Source: Leclercia adecarboxylata (GTDB lineage Bacteria; Pseudomonadota; Gammaproteobacteria; Enterobacterales; Enterobacteriaceae). From it: DNA of 64,000 nucleotides. The DNA lies in NCBI RefSeq assembly GCF_006874705.1, contig NZ_CP035382.1:4650001-4714000 (forward strand), read 5' to 3'. Under the pieces are notes generated by a model, which was given only the letters and a program-made list of their open reading frames with translations, was not told the origin of the DNA and made no database searches. The translations under genes and the position numbers were made by a program. Shown here one piece after another: positions 28,088 to 37,281 of the stretch (the stretch's first letter is position 1; every line of letters begins with the position of its first letter).

Positions 28088-28378
28088 TTAGCGTTCGGCT
28101 ACCAGACGAATAAAGTCATCGTCCTGGCTGTTAACCGTCTCTTCTGCCGCTTTTGGTGCTACTTTCTCTTCCGGTTCATTGGCTTCGCACAGGCGGCGCA
28201 GCAGCGCGTTCTGGCGTTTTTGCAAATCAACTAATGTTTCCAGCAGCTCGATTTGCTCATTGGTACGGGAGCTTGCTCGGTTGACGAAAAACCACAGCAC
28301 CAGACCCACGATCAGCAATATTCCCGAAATCGCCAGAGATGCCACACTAAGCATCCCGGAATTCACTAACTCACCCAT
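28088..28378 (-). CDS. yebO: YebO membrane protein
   Basis: Small single-pass inner-membrane protein (96 aa), function unknown. One hydrophobic helix (about residues 10-32) is followed by a helical cytoplasmic part with RASSRTNEQIELLETL, KRQNALLRRLCEANE and the conserved C-terminal RLVAER. The start is ATG 28378 behind GGGGGTGA; a TTG at 28390 lies inside that ribosome site. It comes 73 bases after mgrB on the same strand. Confidence 0.92.
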   Translation of the reverse strand: MGELVNSGMLSVASLAISGILLIVGLVLWFFVNRASSRTNEQIELLETLVDLQKRQNALLRRLCEANEPEEKVAPKAAEETVNSQDDDFIRLVAER

Positions 28379-28451
28379 TTCACCCCCCAATAAAAACGCT
28401 CATTCTAGCACTCGCGTTACGGAAGGAAATCATTTGCGATAAAAATGCCTG

Positions 28452-28595
28452 TTACCAGGGGATAAACTTATTGATAGAACAAATACCGCTAAAAAACTGT
28501 ACATCCTGGTCACACATCACATTGATAGTCTGCGTCCAGAGCAACACACAGGCCACCAGTACCAGCACCAGAATTACCCAGCGTATTTTTTTCAC
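28452..28595 (-). CDS. mgrB: PhoQ feedback inhibitor MgrB
   Basis: 47-residue inner-membrane peptide that binds the sensor kinase PhoQ and damps its activity; it is not in longer gene lists because of its size. Starts GTG (28595), with GGAG at about 9 bases. One TM helix (about residues 6-24) leads into a periplasmic tail. The functionally important Trp20, Cys28, Cys39 and the end KFIPW are present, so the gene looks intact. Loss of mgrB in related genera is a common cause of polymyxin resistance; here nothing suggests loss. Confidence 0.95.
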   Translation of the reverse strand: MKKIRWVILVLVLVACVLLWTQTINVMCDQDVQFFSGICSINKFIPW

Positions 28596-28644
28596 TCCAC
28601 TCTCCGTCCCATAACTGCCTGATGCCAGGTTATCATGCGCAACT

Positions 28645-28661
28645 TAAACCATGCCTAACTG
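28645..28661 (-). promoter_or_regulatory. Candidate PhoP box upstream of mgrB
   Basis: On the minus strand CAGTTA-N5-GGTTTA, with the second hexamer a perfect PhoP half-site and the first a poor one. It lies 50 bases before the mgrB start, with CATGAT about 9 bases further on as a possible -10. PhoP control of mgrB is known in E. coli and Salmonella. Confidence 0.5.
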
Positions 28662-28754
28662 TAACGTGAAGACGAGCTTTTCGGAATCATAGGCTTGTTC
28701 ACGCGACTTTATCGGTTACGCTAGACGGCAGTCATTAAAAAAAATGAGGCAATA

Positions 28755-28994
28755 ATGCGCTTTTTTATTCGCACACTGATTGTTATAGCACTGGTCTGGA
28801 CAGGTTTACTGCTCGCAGGCTACGGCGTGCTGACGGGCAGTAAAGAGAACGCTGGCGGACTGGGTATTCAGTGTCAGTACCTCACCGCACGCGGCTTCAG
28901 CACGGCGCAGTATATTCATTCTGACAGCGGAATTATTGGACTCTCCCGCTGCCCGCTGCTGCGAAAGAGCGAGACAGTAGTCGATAACGGCTGA
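28755..28994 (+). CDS. yobH: YobH membrane protein
   Basis: Small predicted inner-membrane or exported protein (79 aa), function unknown. An N-terminal hydrophobic helix (about residues 5-26) is followed by a periplasmic part with QCQYLTARGFSTAQY and CPLLRKSETVVDNG. Two cysteines in the soluble part could form a disulfide. Divergent from mgrB, and followed by a bidirectional terminator facing kdgR. Confidence 0.9.
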   Translation: MRFFIRTLIVIALVWTGLLLAGYGVLTGSKENAGGLGIQCQYLTARGFSTAQYIHSDSGIIGLSRCPLLRKSETVVDNG

Positions 28995-29004
28995 TCCCAT
29001 CCAT

Positions 29005-29036
29005 AAAAAACGCTGCCATCAGGCAGCGTTTTTTTA
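29005..29036. terminator. Bidirectional terminator yobH/kdgR
   Basis: Stem CGCTGCC/GGCAGCG with AAAAAA before and TTTTTTT after; lies between two convergent genes. Confidence 0.92.
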
Positions 29037-29048
29037 TGCAGGAACAAC

Positions 29049-29840
29049 TCAGAACGGATAGTCGTTATAACCCATCTGCTCAGAGATCTTCCGCGCCGCC
29101 GTGTGCAGCATTTCCACGTATTCGTGCAGATGCTCTTCAGAGAAACGCAGCGTCGGGAAGGAGATACTCAGGCCTGCAATCACCACGCCGAAGCGGTCAA
29201 ATACCGGTACGCCGATGCAGCGCAAGCCCTCTTCCTGCTCCTGGTTATCTTCGCCATAACCCTGCTCACGCACCTTATCCAGCACCGCTAACAGTTCATC
29301 GGTGGTGGTGATGGTACGTTCAGTGCTGCGTTTGTACTCGACGTTCTCGAGGATCTGCTTCACTTCTTCACGGTCGCGCCATGCCAGCAGGACTTTACCG
29401 ATGGCGGTACTGTACAGCGGGTTGCGGCGGCCAATGCGTGAATACATGCGCAGGTTATACATGGAGTCGATCTTATGGATGTAGACAATGCTGTCTTCAT
29501 CCAGCGCACCCAGGTGCACCGTCTCTTTCGTCAGACGAGAGAGTTCACGCATCTGAATATCCGCGCTACGGATCAGATCGACGTTCTGCAGCGCGCGTGC
29601 GCCCAGTTCGAATAACTTCAGAGTCAGGGAGTACTTTTCAGACTCGCCTTCCTGTGCAACATAACCCAGTGATTTCATGGTCTGCAAAAAGCGGTAAACG
29701 GTGCTTTTTGACATCATCACACGCTGGGACAGCTCAGTAATACCAATTTCGCGCTCTTCGCCAAGCGCCTGCAGGATGCCGAACACCTTTAACACAGAAG
29801 AAACAGAATCTGGCTGTTTATCCAAATCCGCGATTGCCAT
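29049..29840 (-). CDS. kdgR: KDG regulon repressor KdgR
   Basis: IclR-family repressor (263 aa) of genes for 2-keto-3-deoxygluconate and pectin/hexuronate degradation; the inducer is KDG. An N-terminal winged helix-turn-helix (ITELSQRVMMSKSTVYRFLQ) is followed by the IclR effector-binding domain (HLGALDEDSIVYIHKI, YSTAIGKVLLA, GLRCIGVPVFDRFG). In E. coli eda is a KdgR target, so this gene is functionally tied to eda-edd at 52-55 kb. Divergent from yebQ. Confidence 0.96.
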   Translation of the reverse strand: MAIADLDKQPDSVSSVLKVFGILQALGEEREIGITELSQRVMMSKSTVYRFLQTMKSLGYVAQEGESEKYSLTLKLFELGARALQNVDLIRSADIQMRELSRLTKETVHLGALDEDSIVYIHKIDSMYNLRMYSRIGRRNPLYSTAIGKVLLAWRDREEVKQILENVEYKRSTERTITTTDELLAVLDKVREQGYGEDNQEQEEGLRCIGVPVFDRFGVVIAGLSISFPTLRFSEEHLHEYVEMLHTAARKISEQMGYNDYPF

Positions 29841-29869
29841 TAATCACCTCAACGCAAGTGTTTTATAAA

Positions 29870-29890
29870 ATTTAGAACCGGTTTTTATTA
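29870..29890. promoter_or_regulatory. Symmetrical site in the kdgR/yebQ gap
   Basis: Palindromic core AACCGGTT with A/T-rich flanks (AATAAAAACCGGTTCTAAA on the minus strand), 30 bases before kdgR. It could be an autoregulatory IclR-type operator, but it does not clearly match the KdgR consensus. Confidence 0.3.
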
Positions 29891-30018
29891 TAAATTCGCG
29901 ACCGCATTGCTGCAATCAATCCTGGCTAACCTGGTTACAAATCTGCGACATATAACCGAAATAACAGTGATAATATCGTTACCCTGTTAATAATAACCTG
30001 TATTGCTCATTCATTCTC

Positions 30019-31392
30019 ATGACAAAAACCCTCACAGATGGCCTGCCGTTACCGCAGCGCTATGGTGCCATTGCGACCATTATTATCGGTATTTCCATGG
30101 CGGTGCTGGATGGTGCCATCGCCAACGTTGCCCTGCCGACCATCGCCAGCGACCTGAATGCCTCGCCTGCCAGTTCGATCTGGATCGTCAACGCCTACCA
30201 GATAGCGATTGTCATCTCGCTGCTCTCGTTCTCTTTCCTCGGGGACATGTTTGGCTACCGCCGGGTCTATCAGTGCGGACTGGTGGTTTTTACCCTGACC
30301 TCCCTGTTCTGCGCCCTTTCAGACACATTGCACACCCTGACGCTGGCGCGCATCGTTCAGGGGTTTGGCGGCGCAGCGCTGATGAGCGTCAATACCGCGC
30401 TGATTCGTCTTATCTACCCGCAGCGGCATCTGGGACGAGGGATGGGCATTAACTCCTTTATTGTCGCCGTCTCCTCGGCGGCAGGCCCGACAATTGCGGC
30501 GGCGATCCTCTCGGTAGCCTCCTGGCAGTGGCTGTTCCTGATCAATGTCCCGCTGGGGATCGTGGCGCTGCTGTTCGCCCTGCGCTACTTGCCCGCCAAC
30601 GGCCCAAAAAGCAGTATGCCTAAATTCGATCTGCCGAGCGCGGTGATGAACGCCCTCACCTTTGGCCTGCTGATCACCGCCCTCAGCGGTTTCGCCCAGG
30701 GACAGTCGCTGACGTTAATTGCCGGCGAAGTTGTGGCGCTGCTGGTAGTCGGCTTCGTCTTCGTGCGGCGTCAGCTGGCCCTGCCGGTACCATTACTGCC
30801 GGTGGATCTGCTGCGTATTCCGCTCTTTTCGCTCTCTATCGGTACGTCAATATGCTCCTTCTGCGCGCAGATGCTGGCCCTGGTTTCTCTGCCCTTCTTC
30901 CTGCAGAGCGTGATTGGTCGCTCGGAAGTGGAAACGGGTCTGCTGTTAACCCCATGGCCGCTGGCCACGATGGTGATGGCGCCGCTGGCAGGCTATCTGA
31001 TTGAACGGGTGCATGCGGGCTTACTGGGGGCGCTGGGGCTGGTGATAATGGCGGTCGGTCTTTTCGCCCTCGCCCTGCTGCCGGTGGCACCGCACGATCT
31101 GGATATTATCTGGCGGATGATGCTGTGCGGGGCGGGCTTTGGTCTGTTCCAGTCGCCAAATAACCATACCATTATTACCGCCGCCCCTCGCCATCGCAGC
31201 GGCGGCGCCAGCGGCATGCTGGGTACCGCCCGCCTGCTGGGACAAAGTACCGGGGCGGCGCTGGTGGCCTTGATGTTTAACCTGGCCGGGCAAAGCGGGA
31301 CCCATCTGGCGCTGCTGACCGCCGGTACGCTGGCCACCGTCGCGGCCATTATCAGCGGGCTAAGGGTGACGCAGCCACGTTCGCAGGCATAA
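30019..31392 (+). CDS. yebQ: MFS transporter YebQ
   Basis: Major facilitator of the DHA2 (14-TM drug:H+ antiporter) type, 457 residues. Motif C-like region and LPTIASDLNASPASSIWIVNAYQI are typical, as is GDMFGYRRVYQCGL (motif A). Substrate not known; it is annotated as a putative drug or metabolite exporter. It is divergent from kdgR, which invites the idea of KdgR control, but I see no clear operator. A terminator overlaps its stop codon. Confidence 0.92.
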   Translation: MTKTLTDGLPLPQRYGAIATIIIGISMAVLDGAIANVALPTIASDLNASPASSIWIVNAYQIAIVISLLSFSFLGDMFGYRRVYQCGLVVFTLTSLFCALSDTLHTLTLARIVQGFGGAALMSVNTALIRLIYPQRHLGRGMGINSFIVAVSSAAGPTIAAAILSVASWQWLFLINVPLGIVALLFALRYLPANGPKSSMPKFDLPSAVMNALTFGLLITALSGFAQGQSLTLIAGEVVALLVVGFVFVRRQLALPVPLLPVDLLRIPLFSLSIGTSICSFCAQMLALVSLPFFLQSVIGRSEVETGLLLTPWPLATMVMAPLAGYLIERVHAGLLGALGLVIMAVGLFALALLPVAPHDLDIIWRMMLCGAGFGLFQSPNNHTIITAAPRHRSGGASGMLGTARLLGQSTGAALVALMFNLAGQSGTHLALLTAGTLATVAAIISGLRVTQPRSQA

Positions 31393-31423
31393 AAAAAGCG
31401 CGTCCGGGGACGCGCTTTTTTAT
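31391..31423. terminator. Bidirectional terminator yebQ/htpX
   Basis: Stem AAGCGCGTCC/GGACGCGCTT with A-run before and T-run after, between convergent genes. Its A-run begins inside the yebQ stop codon. Confidence 0.92.
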
Positions 31424-31439
31424 TTCCTACCCAAAACCG

Positions 31440-32321
31440 TTATTTCAGGTACTCGCCGCTACGCAGCGCTTCGATACGCTTGTCCAGCGGCGGGTGGGAC
31501 ATGAACAGTTCACTCAGCGATTTCGATTTACCGTTGATGCAAAACGCCATCATGCTGGAGGCTTCCTGCGGCTCGTAGCTGGTCTTCAGACGCTGCAGCG
31601 CGGCAATCATCTTCTCGCGACCTACCAGTTTAGCTGAGCCGGCATCCGCATGGAACTCACGGTGACGGGAGAACCACATGGTGATAATGCTCGCCAGGAT
31701 ACCAAACACCAGTTCCAGCACCATTGAGACCGCAAAGTAAATCAGCGGGTTGCCGTTACTCGCCTCGCCTTCCTCCCGATCGCCGCCCATAAAGCCTGCG
31801 GCAATCTGCGCGATAATACGCGAGATAAAGATAACGAAGGTGTTCACCACACCCTGAACCAGGGTCATGGTCACCATATCGCCGTTGGCAATGTGGCTGA
31901 TCTCATGGGCGATAACCGCCTCGGCTTCGTCACGGCTCATGTTCTGCAACAGGCCGGTACTGACCGCAACCAGAGACGCGTCGCGACGCGCGCCGGTGGC
32001 GAAGGCGTTGATGTCCGGCGCGTGATAGATCGCGACCTGCGGCATAGCAATACCCGCCTGGCGGGCCTGGTTGGCAACGGTGGTCATCAACCACTGTTCC
32101 ATGTCGTTACGCGGTTGCTCAATAACCTCGCCGCCCACGGACTTGAGCGCCATCCACTTGGACATCAGCAGCGAGACAAAGGAGCCACCGAAACCAAACA
32201 GCAGCGCCATGATTAACAAGCCCTGAACGCTACTCGACTGAATTCCTGTCAGGCTGAGCACCAGCCCGAAGACCACCATGACCGCAAGGTTGGTGAGCAG
32301 GAAGAGCGCGATTCGCATCAT
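31440..32321 (-). CDS. htpX: Membrane zinc protease HtpX
   Basis: Inner-membrane M48-family metalloprotease that degrades misfolded membrane proteins alongside FtsH. 293 residues, as in E. coli. Two N-terminal TM helices, the active site HEISH at about 140-144 with the third ligand in [16 protein letters not shown], and two more hydrophobic stretches between them. In E. coli it is controlled by CpxR; no operator was searched out here. Confidence 0.97.
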   Translation of the reverse strand: MMRIALFLLTNLAVMVVFGLVLSLTGIQSSSVQGLLIMALLFGFGGSFVSLLMSKWMALKSVGGEVIEQPRNDMEQWLMTTVANQARQAGIAMPQVAIYHAPDINAFATGARRDASLVAVSTGLLQNMSRDEAEAVIAHEISHIANGDMVTMTLVQGVVNTFVIFISRIIAQIAAGFMGGDREEGEASNGNPLIYFAVSMVLELVFGILASIITMWFSRHREFHADAGSAKLVGREKMIAALQRLKTSYEPQEASSMMAFCINGKSKSLSELFMSHPPLDKRIEALRSGEYLK

Positions 32322-32477
32322 AATATTCTTTTAACCTCAGTTTAACAAAACGCACTATGCGATTACCCACATCGTATGGGTATTCCGCATATTTTCAAGG
32401 ATTGCAGCGGCGTAAGTCACCAGAAAGACACAACTTTACACAATGAAATGACTGCCTGACGGCTGGATGCGGTTAAC

Positions 32478-32510
32478 AAAAAAACAGGCACAATTTCTTG
32501 TGCCTGTCAG
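32478..32510 (-). terminator. prc terminator
   Basis: On the minus strand, stem CAGGCACAAG/TTGTGCCTG followed by TTTTTTT, just beyond the prc stop at 32517. Confidence 0.9.
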
Positions 32511-32516
32511 GGGAGA

Positions 32517-34565
32517 TTATTTCGCCGGGGCGGGATTCCCGGCAGGATGATCTTTTTCCAGTTGCGCCAGGTCAATGGCGATCTTCACCGTCTCATCAAG
32601 ATACGGATCGGGCTCCTGGTAATCCTTCGGCAGGTCGTCCAGTTTTTTGAGGAGAGGCTTGCCTTCACGTTTAAAGCGGTCATTGATACGCGCCAGACGT
32701 GTTGCATCATCCTCTTCGTTCTCTTTCAGACGCTGAGCGTAGTTCAGAGAGACGATATTGCGTTTCGCTTTCAGGGCATTGAAACGGGCAATATCCTTCA
32801 CGATGTACTGGAACTCAGGATCTTTGGCGATGCGATCGTCGTGCTGCTTCAACAACGCCGGACCAAACTGAGTCATATCGCCCGACTTCACGTAGGTAGC
32901 AGCGTTAACGCTATCCCACGGCAGCGCGTTATCTTCGAACTTCTCGCCGGTTTCCGTCTCTTCAGTGCCAGTCGGCATGATGATATCCGGGGTCACGCCT
33001 TTACGCTGGGTACTGCCGCCATTCACGCGATAGAACTTCTGAATGGTGTACTGTACCGAGCCCAGCGCCGGCCATTCCGGACGCAGCATCTGATCGTAAA
33101 TGCGGTTCAGGGAACGATACTGCTGCACCGTGCCTTTCCCGAAGGTCGGTTCGCCAACAATCAGTGCGCGGCTGTAGTCCTGCATTGCAGCGGCAAAGAT
33201 CTCCGATGCCGACGCACTGAAGCGATCGACCAGCACCACCAGCGGGCCTTTATAGTAAACAACGCCATCGGTATCGGCATCTTCACGCACTTTACCGTTG
33301 TTGTCGCGTACCTGTACCACCGGGCCGGACGGGATAAACAGACCCGAAAGCGAAACCGCTTCGGTCAGGGCGCCGCCGCCGTTGGTACGCAGATCGATAA
33401 TGACGCTCTTAACGTTTTGTTTTTCAAGCTTCTGCAGCTGAACCTTGACGTCGTCCGTCAGGCCCACATAGAAGCCAGGAATATCCAGCACGCCGACTTT
33501 GTCTTTACCCACGGTTTTCACCGACATCTTCACCGCGCGATCTTCCAGACGGATACGCTCGCGGGTCAGGGTAACGATACGGGTCTTGGTGCCTTTACCG
33601 GCAGGCAGGATTTCCAGACGGACCTTGCTGCCTTTTGGCCCTTTGATCAGAGCAACGACATCATCCAGACGCCAGCCGATCACATCGACCATGTTCTGGC
33701 CAACCTGGCCGACACCCACAATGCGATCGCCTACGCTAATCGCCTTGCTCTTGGCAGCCGGGCCCCCGGCAACCATGGAGTTGATGACGGTGTAATCGTC
33801 GTCCATCTGCAGCACCGCACCGATCCCTTCAAGGGAGAGGCTCATTTCGGTGTTGAACTGCTCGGTGTTGCGCGGAGAGAGATAGTTGGTGTGTGGATCG
33901 ATTTCGTGCGCAAAGGCGGTCATCGCCAGCGAGAACACATCTTCACTGTTGGTCTGCGCCAGGCGACGAATGGCAAATTTGTAGCGGCGGGTCAGCGTTT
34001 CGCGGATCTCTTTCTCATCTTTACCGGTGAGTTTGAGGCTCAGCTCGTCGTACTTCACTTTGCTGTCCCACAGGGCATTCAGCTCGGCTTCATCTTTCGG
34101 CCACGGCGACTTACTGCGGTCAAGATTAAAGGTGTCGTTACCCGTGAAGTCCATCGGACGTTCAAGCACCTTAAGCGCGTACTGATAGCGCTCGAAACGG
34201 CGTTTCTGCGACAGGTTATACAGATCGTAGAACAGGTCCAGCTTGCCGCTGCGTAACTCGTCACCCACCTCAGACTGCTTTTTGGCAAACTGTTCGACAT
34301 CGCTGGCCAGCAGGACGTTGTGACTGTAGTCCAGCAGGTTCAGATAGCGGTCGAAAATTTTTGTCGAAAAGGCCTGGTCAAGGTCGAACTGACGATAGTG
34401 CGAGCGGGTGAAGCGCGAGGTAACGCGCTCACTGACCGTTGCGTGCTGGGTCTCTTCCTTCAAAATCGGAATTTGATCGACACGCGTAATCTCGTCCACA
34501 GCGAAGGCGTGGCCTGTTATCGCAAACAGGCCAGCCAGCGCGGTGAGCTTAAAAAATGTGTTCAT
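32517..34565 (-). CDS. prc: Tail-specific periplasmic protease Prc (Tsp)
   Basis: Periplasmic serine protease that trims C-termini and degrades tagged or unneeded envelope proteins such as MepS, with the adaptor NlpI. 682 residues, the E. coli length, from ATG 34565 (MNTFFKLTAL); 16 codons further upstream run into proQ and are not conserved. An N-terminal signal peptide, a PDZ domain (about 240-320, LSLEGIGAVLQ and GDRIVGVGQ), then the catalytic domain with Ser in DRFSASASEIFAAAM and Lys in GEPTFGKGTVQ. It starts 19 bases after proQ, same operon. Confidence 0.97.
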   Translation of the reverse strand: MNTFFKLTALAGLFAITGHAFAVDEITRVDQIPILKEETQHATVSERVTSRFTRSHYRQFDLDQAFSTKIFDRYLNLLDYSHNVLLASDVEQFAKKQSEVGDELRSGKLDLFYDLYNLSQKRRFERYQYALKVLERPMDFTGNDTFNLDRSKSPWPKDEAELNALWDSKVKYDELSLKLTGKDEKEIRETLTRRYKFAIRRLAQTNSEDVFSLAMTAFAHEIDPHTNYLSPRNTEQFNTEMSLSLEGIGAVLQMDDDYTVINSMVAGGPAAKSKAISVGDRIVGVGQVGQNMVDVIGWRLDDVVALIKGPKGSKVRLEILPAGKGTKTRIVTLTRERIRLEDRAVKMSVKTVGKDKVGVLDIPGFYVGLTDDVKVQLQKLEKQNVKSVIIDLRTNGGGALTEAVSLSGLFIPSGPVVQVRDNNGKVREDADTDGVVYYKGPLVVLVDRFSASASEIFAAAMQDYSRALIVGEPTFGKGTVQQYRSLNRIYDQMLRPEWPALGSVQYTIQKFYRVNGGSTQRKGVTPDIIMPTGTEETETGEKFEDNALPWDSVNAATYVKSGDMTQFGPALLKQHDDRIAKDPEFQYIVKDIARFNALKAKRNIVSLNYAQRLKENEEDDATRLARINDRFKREGKPLLKKLDDLPKDYQEPDPYLDETVKIAIDLAQLEKDHPAGNPAPAK

Positions 34566-34584
34566 GCCGGGCTTGGCCTCCGTT

Positions 34585-35271
34585 TTAGAACAACAAGTGT
34601 TCTGCGCGTACAATCATTGACAGACCAGAAGTCAGCTGTACACGAACGCCATCTTTGGTGATTTCCAGTACGGTGGCATCCATAGCATTGTTACCCGCTT
34701 TCACCTTCAGAGACTGACCAACGCTCAGGACGCTAATGTCAGAAACCGGAGTGTGGCGCGGCTCTTCACGAGGCGCACGCGGGGCTTTTGCCGCCGGTTG
34801 CTCAGCACGTGGCTTACGCTCGGTGTTCTCTTTGCGACGCGGTGCAGGACGTGGCTTGCGTTCACGGCGAGGGGCTTCTTCCTGGCCATTGGCCGCGGCA
34901 GCTTCGCGCTTCTTCGCCTGCTGTTCAGCACGCTGAGCCTGAACTCGCGCTTTGGCTTCTTCGAGCTGCTTACGGGCGTGCTCAACGTGCTGCTCATCCA
35001 GCACACCGCAAGGGTTGCCGTCGAGATCCACACGCGTTGCGCCCGCTTTGATACCGTACAGGTAACGCCAGCTCGAAGTATAAAGACGTAAGGCGGAGCG
35101 GAGTTGGGTTTTGCTGAGGTTCATCTCACCTTCAACACGCTCTACCAGATCCTGAAAAATACCAATTTTCAGGGGACGAGCTTCGCCTTCGGCACTAAAA
35201 CATTGAGGAAAACGTTCGGCCAAAAACGCGATAACTTCTTTACTGCTATTCAACTTAGGTTGATTTTCCAT
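34585..35271 (-). CDS. proQ: RNA chaperone ProQ
   Basis: Global RNA-binding protein that binds the 3' ends of sRNAs and mRNAs. 228 residues. The N-terminal FinO/ProQ domain (about 1-120; [30 protein letters not shown], [13 protein letters not shown]) is joined by a long basic Arg/Lys/Pro/Ala-rich linker (about 120-175) to a C-terminal Tudor-like domain ([20 protein letters not shown]). The stop lies 19 bases before prc. Confidence 0.97.
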   Translation of the reverse strand: MENQPKLNSSKEVIAFLAERFPQCFSAEGEARPLKIGIFQDLVERVEGEMNLSKTQLRSALRLYTSSWRYLYGIKAGATRVDLDGNPCGVLDEQHVEHARKQLEEAKARVQAQRAEQQAKKREAAAANGQEEAPRRERKPRPAPRRKENTERKPRAEQPAAKAPRAPREEPRHTPVSDISVLSVGQSLKVKAGNNAMDATVLEITKDGVRVQLTSGLSMIVRAEHLLF

Positions 35272-35368
35272 GAAATTTCCTGATTACAACGGACGTTGCC
35301 GACAAGCCGCAGGCATGAACAGGCGTCATTATAATGACGCCATCGGTAAATGCTACGTTATCCGTTGA

Positions 35369-35866
35369 TTATCCTGCGACGCTCGCAAAGAATTTATGAT
35401 AATCGGTCGCGGCGAGGACGTTTTCAAGGTTCGCCACCAGCTCGCGCAGCCCCTGCTCATCCTCGTGGGTAAAGCGGTTGAAGACCGTGCTGTCGATATC
35501 CAGTACACCAATAATCTGATTATTCACTTTCAGAGGAAGTACGATTTCAGCATTGCTGGCGCTGTCGCAGGCGATATGCCCGTCGAACGCGTGGACATCA
35601 TCAACACGCTGCACCTGGTCCTGCGCCACCGCGGTACCACACACGCCGCGCCCGACCGGAATACGTACGCAGGCCAGCTTGCCCTGGAAGGGTCCCAGCA
35701 CCAGCGTCTCGCCTTCCAGCAGATAGAAACCGGCCCAGTTCACATCAGACAGACGTTCGAAAAGCAACGCGCTGGTATTCGCCAGCGTGGCTAAAAAACT
35801 GGTTTCACCTGCCATCAATGCCTGAAAGTCACGGTTCAAATCCGCGTAGAATTCTGTTTTGTTCAT
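35369..35866 (-). CDS. msrC: Free methionine-(R)-sulfoxide reductase MsrC
   Basis: GAF-domain enzyme (165 aa) that reduces free methionine-R-sulfoxide, using thioredoxin. The active-site cysteines lie in FQGKLACVRIPVGRGVCGTA, with the third expected in AFDGHIACDSASNAE; all three are present. DVNWAGFYLL and LDIDSTVFNRF are other family marks. It stands alone upstream of proQ and is divergent from letA. Confidence 0.94.
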   Translation of the reverse strand: MNKTEFYADLNRDFQALMAGETSFLATLANTSALLFERLSDVNWAGFYLLEGETLVLGPFQGKLACVRIPVGRGVCGTAVAQDQVQRVDDVHAFDGHIACDSASNAEIVLPLKVNNQIIGVLDIDSTVFNRFTHEDEQGLRELVANLENVLAATDYHKFFASVAG

Positions 35867-35997
35867 TATTCAATCACTTGGTTGTCTTACAAAATTACAG
35901 CATAGCCTATTAAAATACGCATTATTTACGTTCATGCTCAAGATGAATCCATTCATGAGTTAAGATAACTATTAACTATCCTTTTTTAGCGCGACCG

Positions 35998-37281
35998 ATG
36001 GCTCTTAAAACACCGAAAATAACACCGGCGAAAAAGATTACTGTGCATGCGGTTGGCGATGCGCTGCCCCGTGCACATTATCAGCGTTGTCCGCAATGCG
36101 ATACGCTTTTTACGTTGCCAAAGATGAAATCATACCAAAGTGCTTTCTGCCCGCGCTGCAACGCAAAAATCCGCGATGGCCGCGACTGGTCCCTGACGCG
36201 ACTGGCCGCGATGGCCGTCACCATGATGCTGCTGATGCCCTTTGCCTGGAGCGAACCGCTGCTCAGTTTGCACCTGCTGGGTGTGCGTATTGACGCCAAC
36301 CTGCTGGAGGGGATCTGGCAGATGACCCGCCAGGGCGATCCCCTCACCGCCTCGATGGTACTGTTCTGCACCGTCGGCGCGCCGGTAGTGCTGGTGGCCG
36401 CCATCGCCTACCTGTGGTTTGGCAATATTCTGGGGATGAACCTGCGCCCGGTGCTTCTGATGCTCGAGAGGCTTAAGGAGTGGGTGATGCTGGATATCTA
36501 CCTGGTGGGGATCGTCGTGGCGTCAATCAAGGTGCAGGATTACGCCTGGCTGCAGCCCGGCAGTGGTCTGTTCGCCTTTATCGCGCTGGTGATCCTCAGC
36601 ATTCTCACAATGATCCACCTGAACGTGGAGCAGCTCTGGGAGCGGTTTTACCCCCAGCGCCCTGCCACCCGCTACAACACCGATTTGCGGGTCTGTCTGG
36701 GCTGTCACTATACCGGGCTACCCGACGCGCGCGGTCGCTGCCCGCGCTGCCATATTCCGCTGCGCCTGCGCCGCCATAACAGTCTGCAAAAATGCTGGGC
36801 GGCGCTGATCGCCTCGCTAATACTGCTGTTACCGGCTAACCTGCTGCCCATCTCGGTGATTTACGTCAACGGTGCACGCCAGGAAGATACCATTATGTCG
36901 GGCATCGTCTCGCTGGCGCAGAGCAACATCGCCGTCGCGGCCGTGGTGTTCATCGCCAGTATTCTGGTGCCCTTTACCAAAGTCGTGGTGATGTTTACCC
37001 TGCTCGTCAGCATTCATTTTAAATGTGAACAGGGGCTAAGAACCCGCATACTGCTGTTGCGTTTCGTTACCTGGATTGGCCGCTGGTCAATGCTGGATCT
37101 GTTTGTTATTTCGTTGATGATGTCGCTGATCAATCGCGATCAGCTCCTTGCTTTTACTATGGGACCCGCGGCGCTCTATTTCGGTACTGCGGTGATATTG
37201 ACTATTCTTGCAGTGGAATGGCTGGATAGCCGCTTACTTTGGGATGCACATGAGTCAGGAAACGCCAGCTTCGCCGACTGA
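35998..37281 (+). CDS. letA: LetA (YebS), PqiA-type membrane protein
   Basis: Inner-membrane partner of LetB in a lipid transport system spanning the envelope. 427 residues with two homologous halves: each begins with a zinc-ribbon pair (RCPQCDTLF with FCPRCNAKI, and VCLGCHYTG with [10 protein letters not shown]), followed by four TM helices. All eight cysteines are present. In E. coli LetA is an early membrane energiser or conduit for LetB. The start is ATG 35998. It overlaps letB by 32 bases. Confidence 0.95.
   Translation: MALKTPKITPAKKITVHAVGDALPRAHYQRCPQCDTLFTLPKMKSYQSAFCPRCNAKIRDGRDWSLTRLAAMAVTMMLLMPFAWSEPLLSLHLLGVRIDANLLEGIWQMTRQGDPLTASMVLFCTVGAPVVLVAAIAYLWFGNILGMNLRPVLLMLERLKEWVMLDIYLVGIVVASIKVQDYAWLQPGSGLFAFIALVILSILTMIHLNVEQLWERFYPQRPATRYNTDLRVCLGCHYTGLPDARGRCPRCHIPLRLRRHNSLQKCWAALIASLILLLPANLLPISVIYVNGARQEDTIMSGIVSLAQSNIAVAAVVFIASILVPFTKVVVMFTLLVSIHFKCEQGLRTRILLLRFVTWIGRWSMLDLFVISLMMSLINRDQLLAFTMGPAALYFGTAVILTILAVEWLDSRLLWDAHESGNASFAD

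Noticed and set aside
32547..34256. 569-codon plus-strand frame opposite prc
   Set aside because: Antisense shadow of the well-conserved prc gene.
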